A stretch of 8,477 nucleotides of DNA from CANJUD01 sp043750035 (GCA_043750035.1 JAYVCI010000147.1:1-8477); one strand, 5' to 3'. Positions 1 to 7,061 are shown, counted from the stretch's first letter. Translations and numbers: made by a program. The notes: a model not told the origin generated them from the sequence alone.

Positions 1-315
1 GGAGTATAAGTATAATCCTACACCCGCTGCTCCAAAAAGAATTGTTCCACTCCATCGAAAGTCTAAATTTGATCTTGACATTATTGAACTTGAAGTAAAG
101 CAGGCAACCGTTCCGAAAAACAAACCGAGACCTTTGCCAACCTCTTCATTATACATTTGCCCAGTCCCAGGAATTATAGTAGATAAAATGAAAGATGTTG
201 CTGGATTTTTTTCATGGATATTGTAACGAATGTGAGAAGGTTTTGGAGTTGTTGTCTGAGCAAATGAATTTGCAAACAAAAAAATCGATATAATAATAGT
301 GGTAATTGCTTTCAT
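1..315 (-). CDS. Partial secreted/membrane protein, DUF5683-like (5' part only)
   Basis: An open frame of 105 codons reads leftward from an ATG at 313-315 and runs off the left edge without a stop, so only the N-terminus is present. Residues 1-19 form a signal peptide (MKAITTIIISIFLFANSFAQ, likely cleaved before the Gln). A short polar stretch follows, then residues around 41-66 with the pattern NPATSFILSTIIPGTGQMYN and a Gly-rich hydrophobic continuation (GKGLGLFFG). A second hydrophobic segment lies near the edge (ILFGAAGVGLYLY). The 'PG-GQ-YN...KG' signature between hydrophobic helices is typical of DUF5683/TM2-like small envelope proteins common in Bacteroidota, whose function is not established. 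The gene is divergent from the lipoprotein gene, with 89 bp between the two starts. I found no convincing promoter for it in that gap. Family assignment is from pattern memory; the reading frame and signal peptide are seen directly. Confidence 0.7.
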   Translation of the reverse strand, partial: MKAITTIIISIFLFANSFAQTTTPKPSHIRYNIHEKNPATSFILSTIIPGTGQMYNEEVGKGLGLFFGTVACFTSSSIMSRSNLDFRWSGTILFGAAGVGLYLYS

Positions 316-342
316 AAAATTTTTAAAACATTGATTTTTTTT

Positions 343-372
343 TTGCTTTAGAATAATTTGAGCATACATTTG
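343..372 (+). promoter_or_regulatory. Bacteroidota-type promoter for the small lipoprotein gene
   Basis: A perfect -7 element TACATTTG (consensus TAnnTTTG) lies at 365-372. A -33 TTG lies at 343-345, giving a 19-nt spacer. Transcription would start near 379, leaving a leader of about 25 nt before the ATG at 405. The match to the Bacteroidota sigma-A consensus is seen directly; activity is inferred. Confidence 0.7.
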
Positions 373-404
373 TTGCCTTATTCACCTAAAAAACTAAAAA
401 AAAC

Positions 405-692
405 ATGAAAAAAACATTTTTATTTTTTGCAGTTGCGGCTGCATTGTCTTTTGCTTCATGCAAAAAAGATCGTACTTGTACTTGCACTACCACAAGCACA
501 GCGGCGGGAGCAACCCCTAAAACAAAGATTGTAGATTTTCCGAAATCTACAAAAAAAGCTGCCCAACGTGACTGTGCAATAAGTTCGAATTTCGGTAATG
601 GCAAAATGCCAATATTTACAACCGTTGAACATTTTGATGCTGTTGGCACTATGCCCGCATATACAACTACTACTGATTGTAAATTAAAATAA
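405..692 (+). CDS. Small Cys-containing lipoprotein, function unknown
   Basis: A 95-residue protein starting at the ATG 33 nt after the -7 element. Residues 1-18 are a short lipoprotein signal peptide ending in the lipobox LSFASC, so Cys19 would be lipidated. The following KKD does not give a clear surface-export rule. The mature part has four more cysteines (Cys25, Cys27, Cys57, Cys92), with a CTC motif just after the lipid anchor, and is rich in Thr, Ala and Lys. The even number of non-anchor cysteines would suit two periplasmic disulfides; this is inference. It is flanked by its own promoter and a strong terminator, so it is probably monocistronic. I do not recognise a family. Short lipoproteins of this layout are common in Bacteroidota and mostly uncharacterised. 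An antisense frame overlaps it but has no coding features. Confidence 0.8.
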   Translation: MKKTFLFFAVAAALSFASCKKDRTCTCTTTSTAAGATPKTKIVDFPKSTKKAAQRDCAISSNFGNGKMPIFTTVEHFDAVGTMPAYTTTTDCKLK

Positions 693-713
693 TCTTTTAG
701 CGTTTCTAATTGT

Positions 714-754
714 AAGGCGTTTTCTTAAATAGAAAACGCCTTTTTTATTTTTTT
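714..754 (+). terminator. Strong intrinsic terminator after the lipoprotein gene
   Basis: The arms AAGGCGTTTTCT (714-725) and AGAAAACGCCTT (731-742) are perfectly complementary over 12 bp around a 5-nt loop (TAAAT). The T-rich run 741-754 follows directly. It lies 21 bp beyond the lipoprotein stop and ends only 4 bp before the next ATG. Confidence 0.92.
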
Positions 755-758
755 AAGT

Positions 759-1958
759 ATGGCAAAAAAGATCCTCTTAGGTTTATTGTGTGCACTAATA
801 GGTGCTGTTTTCATCTTTTCGGGATATACTAAATTATACCCCATCGAACCTTTTGAATACACCTTTGTCGATTTAGGTTTTATCAATTGGCAAGTAACTC
901 CTTTTGTGGCCCGCATTTTAATTGGGCTTGAATTTCTGATTGGATTACTTCTTGTTTTCAATATTCAGCTTCATAAGATTGCTTATAAGTGGGGCATTGG
1001 GCTGATACTGTTATTTTGCATCTACTTATTACTGCTGATTTCTTTTAATGGGAATAAGGGGAACTGCGGGTGTTTTGGAGCCTATATACAAATGACCCCT
1101 TTGCAGGCATTGCTCAAGAATATGATAATGCTTGCAATCTTTTTTGTTTTGAACAAGTATTATAGTGGTAGAATTTATACAAATATTGCAAAAGGTCTAA
1201 TAACAGAATTCGCATTGCTTCTAGCTTTGGCAATGGCTATATGGAGTGGGGTTCTTATTTGGCAGTTGTTTGGTGAAATGTATAAGTGGCACTCACCTTA
1301 TTGGTTAATTGTTTCGTTTGCTCTTAGCTTTTTGCCTTTTGTTGTTATTATATACTTTGCTGTAAAGCTCAACTTGCAATTAAATGAGGAGGTGCCTGGT
1401 AGTTTACCCAATCAACTTATAAATAATAAAAAACGTTGGCTTGTGGCTTTGCCCATTGCTGCAGCATTTGCCATGCCCTTCATTCTTAACCCTGTTGAGC
1501 TCGATTATTCCGAAGCATACCTGAACAGACCCGAGGAAAATTATAAAATCGAGTTGGATTCTTTATATAATAGTGCAAAGCGTATTGATACAACCTCATC
1601 AGAATTATTACAGAAAAAGGAACTCTCGAAGGGGAAACATATTATTATATTTTTGAGTTTAACTTGCCCGCATTGCCGCATTGCCGCCAATAAAATCAGG
1701 ATTCTGCACCAACGAAACCCTACAATCCCCTTTTATATGGTGCTAAATGGAGATGATGAAAGTTTGAAGCCGTTTTTTGAGAATACCAATACCCAAGATA
1801 TACCACACTGCATGTTGCTTGGCCGTAACTTTGTGTATCTGGCGGGGACCAATATGCCGGCGATATACCTGGTAAATAACAGCGTGGTGGAACACGAAAT
1901 AAACTATATGGACATGGACCAAGCAGAACTGGAAAAATGGCTGCAACCTAGCGACTGA
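759..1958 (+). CDS. DoxX/MauE-like membrane protein fused to a periplasmic thioredoxin-like domain
   Basis: A 399-residue protein. The N-terminal part has about four membrane helices (near 4-22, 46-68, 75-95 and 115-134) and the MauE/DoxX-type motif CGCFG at 103-107, with Cys103 and Cys105. Further hydrophobic helices lie near 147-168, 178-202 and 227-244. A periplasmic domain from about 290 shows a thioredoxin fold: a strand HIIIFLSLT leading to the active site C303-P-H-C306, and the cis-proline Pro367 in the NMPAIYLV segment. MauE-family proteins are membrane redox partners (MauE is needed for disulfide formation in methylamine dehydrogenase), so a membrane-to-periplasm thiol relay is plausible but inferred. 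No partner enzyme is visible nearby. No other in-frame Met occurs before residue 113, so the ATG at 759 is secure. It sits directly after a terminator, so its own promoter is not obvious. The stop codon lies inside the heptamer array. Confidence 0.85.
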   Translation: MAKKILLGLLCALIGAVFIFSGYTKLYPIEPFEYTFVDLGFINWQVTPFVARILIGLEFLIGLLLVFNIQLHKIAYKWGIGLILLFCIYLLLLISFNGNKGNCGCFGAYIQMTPLQALLKNMIMLAIFFVLNKYYSGRIYTNIAKGLITEFALLLALAMAIWSGVLIWQLFGEMYKWHSPYWLIVSFALSFLPFVVIIYFAVKLNLQLNEEVPGSLPNQLINNKKRWLVALPIAAAFAMPFILNPVELDYSEAYLNRPEENYKIELDSLYNSAKRIDTTSSELLQKKELSKGKHIIIFLSLTCPHCRIAANKIRILHQRNPTIPFYMVLNGDDESLKPFFENTNTQDIPHCMLLGRNFVYLAGTNMPAIYLVNNSVVEHEINYMDMDQAELEKWLQPSD

Positions 1959-2049
1959 TGACTACCGACTGTTGACTATTGACTCATGACTAACGACTGT
2001 TGCCTATTGACTGATGACTAACGACTAACGACTGTTGACTGTTGACTAT
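1952..2049 (+). repeat. Degenerate heptamer tandem array, 14 units of YGACTNN
   Basis: Fourteen consecutive 7-nt units stay in perfect phase: CGACTGA, TGACTAC, CGACTGT, TGACTAT, TGACTCA, TGACTAA, CGACTGT, TGCCTAT, TGACTGA, TGACTAA, CGACTAA, CGACTGT, TGACTGT, TGACTAT. Thirteen keep the core GACT and one has GCCT. Positions 6-7 vary (GT, AT, AA, GA, AC, CA). The first unit includes the last codon and TGA stop of the preceding gene. Because 7 is not a multiple of 3 and many units begin with TGA, the array places stops in all three forward frames. It resembles in style the short tandemly repeated heptanucleotides (STRR) of cyanobacteria; any shared origin is unproven. Function is unknown. Confidence 0.93.
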
Positions 2050-2143
2050 ACTTACACAATAAAAATTAACATTTTGCGTTATGGCTTACAGGTAGTTGAT
2101 TTGCAGGTTAAAAATACGCAGCATTTCACCCCCTTATCCAAAC

Positions 2144-2854
2144 ATGCTTTTTAACAAAAAGAAACGACTGAAACTGTTGATGGCACTGATGCTGTGTGCT
2201 GCCCTCAGCAGCAAAGCCCAACGCAATTTACCTTCGTACGATTATAAATTATTGCATTATGGGTTCACGGTTGGGTTCAGTTCTACCAATTTTAAACTGA
2301 ACCACGACCCCAGTTTTTTCGCTAACGACTCATTGGCTTCCATTATTTGCAAACCACAGGCTGGTTTCAACCTTGGCGTATTGGCTGATTTGCATCTGGG
2401 CGACCACTTCGATATCCGCTTTATCCCATCACTTCACTTTGCCCAACGCAATATTGAGTTCACCTTCATTCACCATGCAGGAGACACGCTGAAGTCGGTC
2501 GCTAAGATTGAATCAACTTACGGCGAGTTCCCTTTGGTATTCAAATACAAATCAGATAGAATTAAGAATACCCGTTTCTATGTAGTGGGTGGTTTTATAT
2601 ATAGTTTCGACTTTACCTCAAACAAAAGTGTGTCTCGTAAGCCTGGCGATGCGTTTGTAGCTGTTGTTCCAAGTAATATTGGCTATCAAATAGGTTTGGG
2701 TTTCGATTTTTATTTCCCTTATTTCAAATTCTCACCTGAACTTAAGTTGACCAATGGCATCAACAATGTATTGGTGAAAGATGGCTCTTTATACAGCAAT
2801 ACCATCAGTGGCCTGTTTTCAAAAATACTGCAGTTCAATTTCTATATTGAATAG
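2144..2854 (+). CDS. porT: PorT, outer-membrane beta-barrel protein of the type IX secretion/gliding system
   Basis: A 236-residue protein. The start is taken at ATG 2144 because it opens a classical signal peptide (MLFNKKKRLKLLMALMLCAA, cleavage likely after SSKA, residue 25). A TTG further upstream at 2096 would add 16 polar residues before the signal and is unlikely. The mature protein is built of alternating beta-strands. It shows segments I associate with PorT/SprT: the YDYKLLHYGFTVGFSSTNF opening, FNLGVLADLHLGDHFDIRFI, ESTYGEFPLVFKYKS, a YVVGG strand, and an aromatic C-terminal strand (LQFNFYIE). PorT is required for type IX secretion in Porphyromonas gingivalis and for gliding-linked secretion in flavobacteria. 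Its presence implies that other por/gld/spr genes lie elsewhere in the genome. tgt starts 24 bp downstream on the same strand, so co-transcription is likely. A promoter before it is not clear: only a poor -7 match lies near 2069-2076. Confidence 0.85.
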   Translation: MLFNKKKRLKLLMALMLCAALSSKAQRNLPSYDYKLLHYGFTVGFSSTNFKLNHDPSFFANDSLASIICKPQAGFNLGVLADLHLGDHFDIRFIPSLHFAQRNIEFTFIHHAGDTLKSVAKIESTYGEFPLVFKYKSDRIKNTRFYVVGGFIYSFDFTSNKSVSRKPGDAFVAVVPSNIGYQIGLGFDFYFPYFKFSPELKLTNGINNVLVKDGSLYSNTISGLFSKILQFNFYIE

Positions 2855-2878
2855 TGCAATCCCTAATAATCCCGTACC

Positions 2879-3997
2879 GTGAAGTTTGATTTGTTGGCCA
2901 CCGATACCGCCACCCAAGCAAGAGCTGGGCTTTTGCACACGCCACATGGTACCATAGAGACTCCTATCTTTATGCCTGTAGGAACCGTAGGCAGTGTAAA
3001 ATCGGTTACCCAGCACGATTTGTGGAACCGCATAAAAGCCCCCATAATTTTGGGAAATACCTACCATTTATTTTTGAGACCGGGTAACGATACCATGCAA
3101 CAGGCAGGTGGACTGCACAAGTTTATGAATTGGCCCGGGGCCATGCTTACCGATAGCGGCGGGTACCAAGTGTTCTCCTTGGCTAATAGCCGCAAGATAA
3201 CAGAAGAAGGTGCTGCTTTTCAATCGCATCTTAATGGCAGCAAGATTATGTTCACACCCGAGAATGTGGTAGATACCCAACGTATTATTGGTGCCGATAT
3301 TATCATGGCTTTCGATGAATGCCCACCCTACCCTGCCGAGAAAAAATATGTAGAAACGAGCATGCACCTCACCCACCGCTGGCTTGACAGATGTTTTGTG
3401 CAAATGGCGAATACGCAACCTTTATATGGGCATGAACAAGCCTTGTTCCCCATTGTGCAAGGCGGAGTGCACCCCGATCTGCGGGCCAAATCTGCTGAGT
3501 TTATTGCAGAGAAAGATGCTGTAGGCAATGCCATTGGTGGCCTTAGCGTGGGCGAACCTACCGAAGACATGTATAGCATGACTTCCCTGGTATGCGACAT
3601 ACTTCCCAAAGCAAAGCCCCGTTATTTGATGGGTGTGGGAAAACCTGAGAATATATTGGAATGTATAGCACGTGGTATTGATATGTTCGACTGTGTGATG
3701 CCCACCCGCAATGCCCGCCATGGTTATATATTTACTACCAGAGGTATTTTAAATATAAAAAACGAACGCTGGAAAAACGACTTTACGCCGCTGGATCCTT
3801 TGCTAACCCCAGAATACAGCATGTCCTACACTATGCACCTACTTATGAGTTCTGAATATTTGGGTTTTATTATAGCATCAGTTCAAAATCTTTCCTTTTA
3901 TTTGTGGCTGGTGCGTGAAGCCCGCCTTCATATATTGGAAGGTGATTTTGCCCGCTGGAAAGAATATATATTACCGATTGTTTCTAAAAGATATTGA
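2879..3997 (+). CDS. tgt: tRNA-guanine(34) transglycosylase (queuine/preQ1 tRNA-ribosyltransferase)
   Basis: A 372-residue cytoplasmic TIM-barrel enzyme that exchanges G34 of GUN-anticodon tRNAs for the queuosine precursor preQ1. The GTG at 2879 is the start: an in-frame TAA lies at 2867-2869 and no ATG intervenes. It opens with the usual K-F-D-L-L sequence. Family hallmarks are IETPIFMPVGTVGSVK, ILGNTYHL, TDSGGYQVFSL (acid/base Asp92), AFDECPP (Asp146), the GGLSVGE loop, and FDCVMPTRNARHG carrying the nucleophile Asp271. The Cys-X-Cys-X2-Cys zinc ligands found near residue 310 in proteobacterial enzymes are absent (the segment reads DPLLTPEYSMSY). The fourth ligand His, normally in an 'IHNL' segment, is Gln336 (SVQNL). 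From memory, many Bacteroidota Tgt proteins lack the Cys trio but keep the His. The gene lies between porT and a MATE gene, with 24-bp and overlapping junctions respectively. Confidence 0.95.
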   Translation: MKFDLLATDTATQARAGLLHTPHGTIETPIFMPVGTVGSVKSVTQHDLWNRIKAPIILGNTYHLFLRPGNDTMQQAGGLHKFMNWPGAMLTDSGGYQVFSLANSRKITEEGAAFQSHLNGSKIMFTPENVVDTQRIIGADIIMAFDECPPYPAEKKYVETSMHLTHRWLDRCFVQMANTQPLYGHEQALFPIVQGGVHPDLRAKSAEFIAEKDAVGNAIGGLSVGEPTEDMYSMTSLVCDILPKAKPRYLMGVGKPENILECIARGIDMFDCVMPTRNARHGYIFTTRGILNIKNERWKNDFTPLDPLLTPEYSMSYTMHLLMSSEYLGFIIASVQNLSFYLWLVREARLHILEGDFARWKEYILPIVSKRY

Positions 3998-5352
3998 GCA
4001 CTGCCGCATTACATACCCATAAATATAGTTATGGACGCATACTAAAACTTGCCCTCCCCATTATAGTAGGTCAGGTAGGCAATGTGCTGATGGGGCTTAC
4101 CGATACTTACTTTGTGTCGAAACTGGGGGTAACGGAGATTGCTGCATCGGGCATAGGCAATGCCGTGTTCTTTACCACAGTTGTAATATGCATAGGAATG
4201 ATGGTAGCTGGCTCAGCAGTGGTGGCCGAAGCCTTGGGCAACAAAGACCCTGACCGTATAGGCAGGTTGTACCACAGTGTGGTGTGGAGCGGTGTGATGT
4301 TTGGGGCTATAATGAATTTGGTGGTACTGTTTCTTTCGTTCAACTTTGGGTGGTTCCAACAAACGCCGCAGGTAAATGAAATAGCACCCCGTTTCCTCAA
4401 TATCTTGGGCTTGTCCGTAGTGCCCCTTACCATATTTGTGGGATTAAAAAATATGAGCGATGGCCACAAGGATACTACGCCGGGCTTGCTTATATCAATT
4501 GGTGCGGTAGTATTAAATGCCCTCCTCAATCCACTTTTTATCTGGACTTTTAATTTGGGATTTAACGGTGCTGCCTGGGCTACTTTGCTCACACGCATAG
4601 CTATGGCTTTGGCTATCTGGCTATACTTGCGGGGCAACCACAAATACCGTGTGTGGCGACACCCAGTTTCCTTAACAGACTGGCTTATGGCTAGGCCCTT
4701 CCGCAAAGAGCTTCAAATTTTTTTACGTGTGGGTTTGCCCTCGGGATTGCAATTTTTTTTCGAGATTGCAGCCTTTGGCGGAGCCGCGGCAATGATGGGC
4801 AATATAAGCGTAGTGGCTGGAGCCTCGCATGTGGTGGCCATACAATTGGCGGCACTAACGTATATGGCGGCCACAGGCTTTTCAGTAGCAGGGAGCATAT
4901 TAACTGGCAATGCCCGTGGAGCAGGCGATACACAGGGCATATTACTGGCTGGCAAACGCAGCTTGGTAATGGTGACCGTGTGGATGTGCTTTACCTGTTT
5001 TTGTTTTATTGTATTCAATCAAGAACTCACTTCCTTGTTCAACCACGATAACGAACCTGAACTGCAACAATATGCAGCAGGCTTATTAGTGATTGCAGGT
5101 TTTTTTCAATTGGCCGATGGGCTACAGTGCGTAGGCCTGGGCATACTCCGCGGCATAGGCGATACCCGTGTACCCACATGGATAACACTGGTAGCATATT
5201 GGGTTATCGGGCTGCCCTTGGGCTGGTTGCTGGGCAATGTAATGGGCTATGGCGGGCAAGGCATTTGGTGGGCATTGTGTGCAGGGCTTTGCTTTGCTGC
5301 TATTGCATTGAATGTGCGGTTCTTTGGATTGGTGAAACAGATGAAGGGATAG
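3994..5352 (+). CDS. MATE-family efflux transporter
   Basis: A 452-residue inner-membrane antiporter with about twelve hydrophobic segments in two homologous MatE halves. The first half begins LALPIIVGQVGNVLMGLTD (residues 18-37, with the conserved Asp37 after helix 1). The second begins RVGLPSGLQFFFEIAAFGGA (245-264). GNARGAGDTQG (305-315) and GILRGIGDTRVP near residue 385 are typical conserved loops. Such proteins extrude cationic or amphipathic compounds using Na+ or H+ gradients; the substrate cannot be read from sequence. The start is the TTG at 3994-3996, which overlaps the tgt stop as TTGA. An in-frame TAA at 3985-3987 excludes anything upstream but ATA, and the first in-frame ATG (codon 33) would remove helix 1. 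The overlap implies translational coupling with tgt. Whether it is functionally linked to queuosine metabolism is unknown; co-location may be incidental. Confidence 0.92.
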   Translation: MSTAALHTHKYSYGRILKLALPIIVGQVGNVLMGLTDTYFVSKLGVTEIAASGIGNAVFFTTVVICIGMMVAGSAVVAEALGNKDPDRIGRLYHSVVWSGVMFGAIMNLVVLFLSFNFGWFQQTPQVNEIAPRFLNILGLSVVPLTIFVGLKNMSDGHKDTTPGLLISIGAVVLNALLNPLFIWTFNLGFNGAAWATLLTRIAMALAIWLYLRGNHKYRVWRHPVSLTDWLMARPFRKELQIFLRVGLPSGLQFFFEIAAFGGAAAMMGNISVVAGASHVVAIQLAALTYMAATGFSVAGSILTGNARGAGDTQGILLAGKRSLVMVTVWMCFTCFCFIVFNQELTSLFNHDNEPELQQYAAGLLVIAGFFQLADGLQCVGLGILRGIGDTRVPTWITLVAYWVIGLPLGWLLGNVMGYGGQGIWWALCAGLCFAAIALNVRFFGLVKQMKG

Positions 5353-5390
5353 TTTATTATTATTGCACTTTTTATTTATAGAAATTATAT

Positions 5391-7022
5391 ATGGAATGGG
5401 AGGCAAAAATTATTGAGCACAAAGGTGAGAAAAGGATTGGTGTTTATTTTGAAAACATCCCTGACCTGAATGCCCGCATCCGAAAAATAGAAGGTGCCAA
5501 ATGGAGCCAAAGTAAAAGGGTGTGGCATGTGCCATGCAATGATGAGAATAAAAAGAAGTTTATGGATATAGATAAATTGATTGGAAATGAAAATACATTA
5601 TCTATAAATCTAAAATTTGACAACAAAGCACAGGAAATAAATAGCAAATCAAATCTGCAAATGACGAACAGTATAAATACGCAGGTTTGTATACAAGTAT
5701 CTAGTAAAAAGATAATAATCAAACTTCCAAAAAATGATTTAGACACGCAATTTATTGCTTCAATTAGATATAGCAGATGGGATAAAAAACAATATTGCTG
5801 GATAGTCCCCAATTATAAAAACAATTTAGATTTACTGAAAAATTATTTCAAAGAAAGAATTAGTGAATTGATAATAAATGAGGATCCTGTTCTAGATACT
5901 TCTGCAAGGTTAACAGCACAAAGAGGTGAATTGATAATAATAAAAACAAAAAATGGAAGGCTGAAATTAATTTTTGAATATGATAAGTTGCTTACAAAAA
6001 CAATCAAAAGTTTACCATACCATGCCTGGAACAATGAAAACAAATGGTGGACAATCCCATACGCTGAAAGGTTTTACAATGAAATAACAACTATAGCAAT
6101 AAGTTTAAATTATAAAATAACATATTCAGAAGAAGAAACAGATGATATCAAAAAATCACGTACTTCAGTTTATGATATAGACAAATACAAGACATGCCCA
6201 GAAGCCTATATTCTTAAATTAAAAGAATTGAGATATAGCGAAAACACTATAAAAACATACAAAGTTTTATTTGAAGAATTTATAAATTATTACAACCATA
6301 TAGAAACCGACGAAATAGACGAATCACTGATAACTGCTTTTTTAAGATATATGGTAATTGAGCGTAAAGTATCAATCTCTTATCAAAATCAAGCTATCAA
6401 TGCGGTAAAATTTTATTATGAGCGAGTACTTGGAGGGCAACGAAAAGTATACTTAATAGATAGGCCACGGGAAGAAAAAAAATTGCCCAATGTGTTAAAC
6501 ATAAAAGAAGTTACTGATTTATTAAAGGCTACCGAAAATTTAAAACACAAAGCCATTTTAATGCTTGCCTATTCCGGAGGGTTACGAGTGAGTGAACTTA
6601 TAAATGTAAAAATAAAAGATATTGATAGCAGCAGGATGCAAATAAGAATTGAACAAGCTAAAGGAAAAAAAGACAGGTACACCTTACTTTCATTAAAACT
6701 ACTGGAACTGTTGCGAAAATATTTTACTGAATACAAACCAAAAGTTTATCTTTTTGAAGGGCAAAATGGCGGACAGTATGCTACAAGAAGTATTCAATCA
6801 ATTATGAAGGATTCAGTTAAGAAAGCTGGAATACAGAAGCAAGTATCCGTGCATACACTTCGCCACACGTTTGCAACTCACCTACTCGAAAACGGAACTG
6901 ACCTTCGTTATATACAAGCCCTTCTAGGCCATGAAAGCAGCAAAACTACCGAAATATACACCCATATAACTACCAAAGGTTTTGACCAAATAATAAACCC
7001 TATGGACAAATTGGATATTTAA
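5391..7022 (+). CDS. Tyrosine recombinase/integrase with three N-terminal HARP-like repeats
   Basis: A 543-residue protein. The C-terminal half is a complete XerC/D-type tyrosine recombinase: a SAM-like core-binding domain (about 268-350) and a catalytic domain (about 362-535). The catalytic set is Arg399 (GGLRVSEL), Lys424 (QAKGKKDR), His488 and Arg491 (HTLRHTFATH), His514 (LLGHESS) and nucleophile Tyr523 (TEIYTH), with XerD-like spacing. The extra helix that marks integron IntI enzymes is not evident between Lys424 and His488. The N-terminus has three similar units of about 50 residues, at roughly 11-57, 104-153 and 187-232. Each has a beta-strand, a helix, then a Trp, a basic turn and a W-x-[VI]-P ending (WHVP, WIVP, WTIP). 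This matches HARP/SMARCAL1-type DNA-annealing repeats. From memory, related Bacteroidota integrases often carry one such unit; three is unusual. The gene starts 38 bp after the MATE stop. Its middle is far more AT-rich than both ends and than the MATE gene. Confidence 0.93.
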   Translation: MEWEAKIIEHKGEKRIGVYFENIPDLNARIRKIEGAKWSQSKRVWHVPCNDENKKKFMDIDKLIGNENTLSINLKFDNKAQEINSKSNLQMTNSINTQVCIQVSSKKIIIKLPKNDLDTQFIASIRYSRWDKKQYCWIVPNYKNNLDLLKNYFKERISELIINEDPVLDTSARLTAQRGELIIIKTKNGRLKLIFEYDKLLTKTIKSLPYHAWNNENKWWTIPYAERFYNEITTIAISLNYKITYSEEETDDIKKSRTSVYDIDKYKTCPEAYILKLKELRYSENTIKTYKVLFEEFINYYNHIETDEIDESLITAFLRYMVIERKVSISYQNQAINAVKFYYERVLGGQRKVYLIDRPREEKKLPNVLNIKEVTDLLKATENLKHKAILMLAYSGGLRVSELINVKIKDIDSSRMQIRIEQAKGKKDRYTLLSLKLLELLRKYFTEYKPKVYLFEGQNGGQYATRSIQSIMKDSVKKAGIQKQVSVHTLRHTFATHLLENGTDLRYIQALLGHESSKTTEIYTHITTKGFDQIINPMDKLDI

Positions 7023-7030
7023 AAACTCAC

Positions 7031-7061
7031 TTGATATTAAAACTTAGATTCAGTACATTTG
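7031..7061 (+). promoter_or_regulatory. Bacteroidota-type promoter pointing toward the cassette gene (Pc-like)
   Basis: A perfect -7 TACATTTG lies at 7054-7061 and a -33 TTG at 7031-7033, with a 20-nt spacer. It begins 9 bp after the integrase stop and would start RNA near 7068, giving a leader of about 225 nt before the ATG at 7295. No comparable promoter lies closer to that ATG, so this is the best candidate driver of the downstream gene. The placement parallels the Pc promoter of integrons. Confidence 0.6.

Noticed and set aside
386..649. 87-codon antisense frame over the small lipoprotein gene
   Set aside because: Its composition is the complement of the lipoprotein codons. The forward frame has a promoter, lipobox and terminator; the reverse frame has none.
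1952..2049. Heptamer array considered as a CRISPR or intergenic-palindrome element
   Set aside because: The units are 7 nt with no spacers and no dyad symmetry. It is a simple degenerate tandem repeat.
2042..2076. Possible promoter for porT (TTG at 2042-2044 and ACATTTTG at 2069-2076)
   Set aside because: The -7 element has two mismatches to TAnnTTTG and the 24-nt spacer is too long, so it is too weak to annotate.
2096..2143. Upstream TTG start extending PorT by 16 residues
   Set aside because: The extension is polar and would bury the signal peptide. The ATG at 2144 opens a standard signal sequence.
4107..4706. 199-codon open frame antisense to the MATE gene
   Set aside because: It mirrors the codon structure of a clear MATE coding region, has no signal or domain, and overlaps a conserved protein completely.
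6650..6860. Calling the recombinase a true IntI integron integrase
   Set aside because: The stretch between Lys424 and His488 has ordinary XerC/D length with no extra IntI helix visible, so only 'integron-like' is justified.
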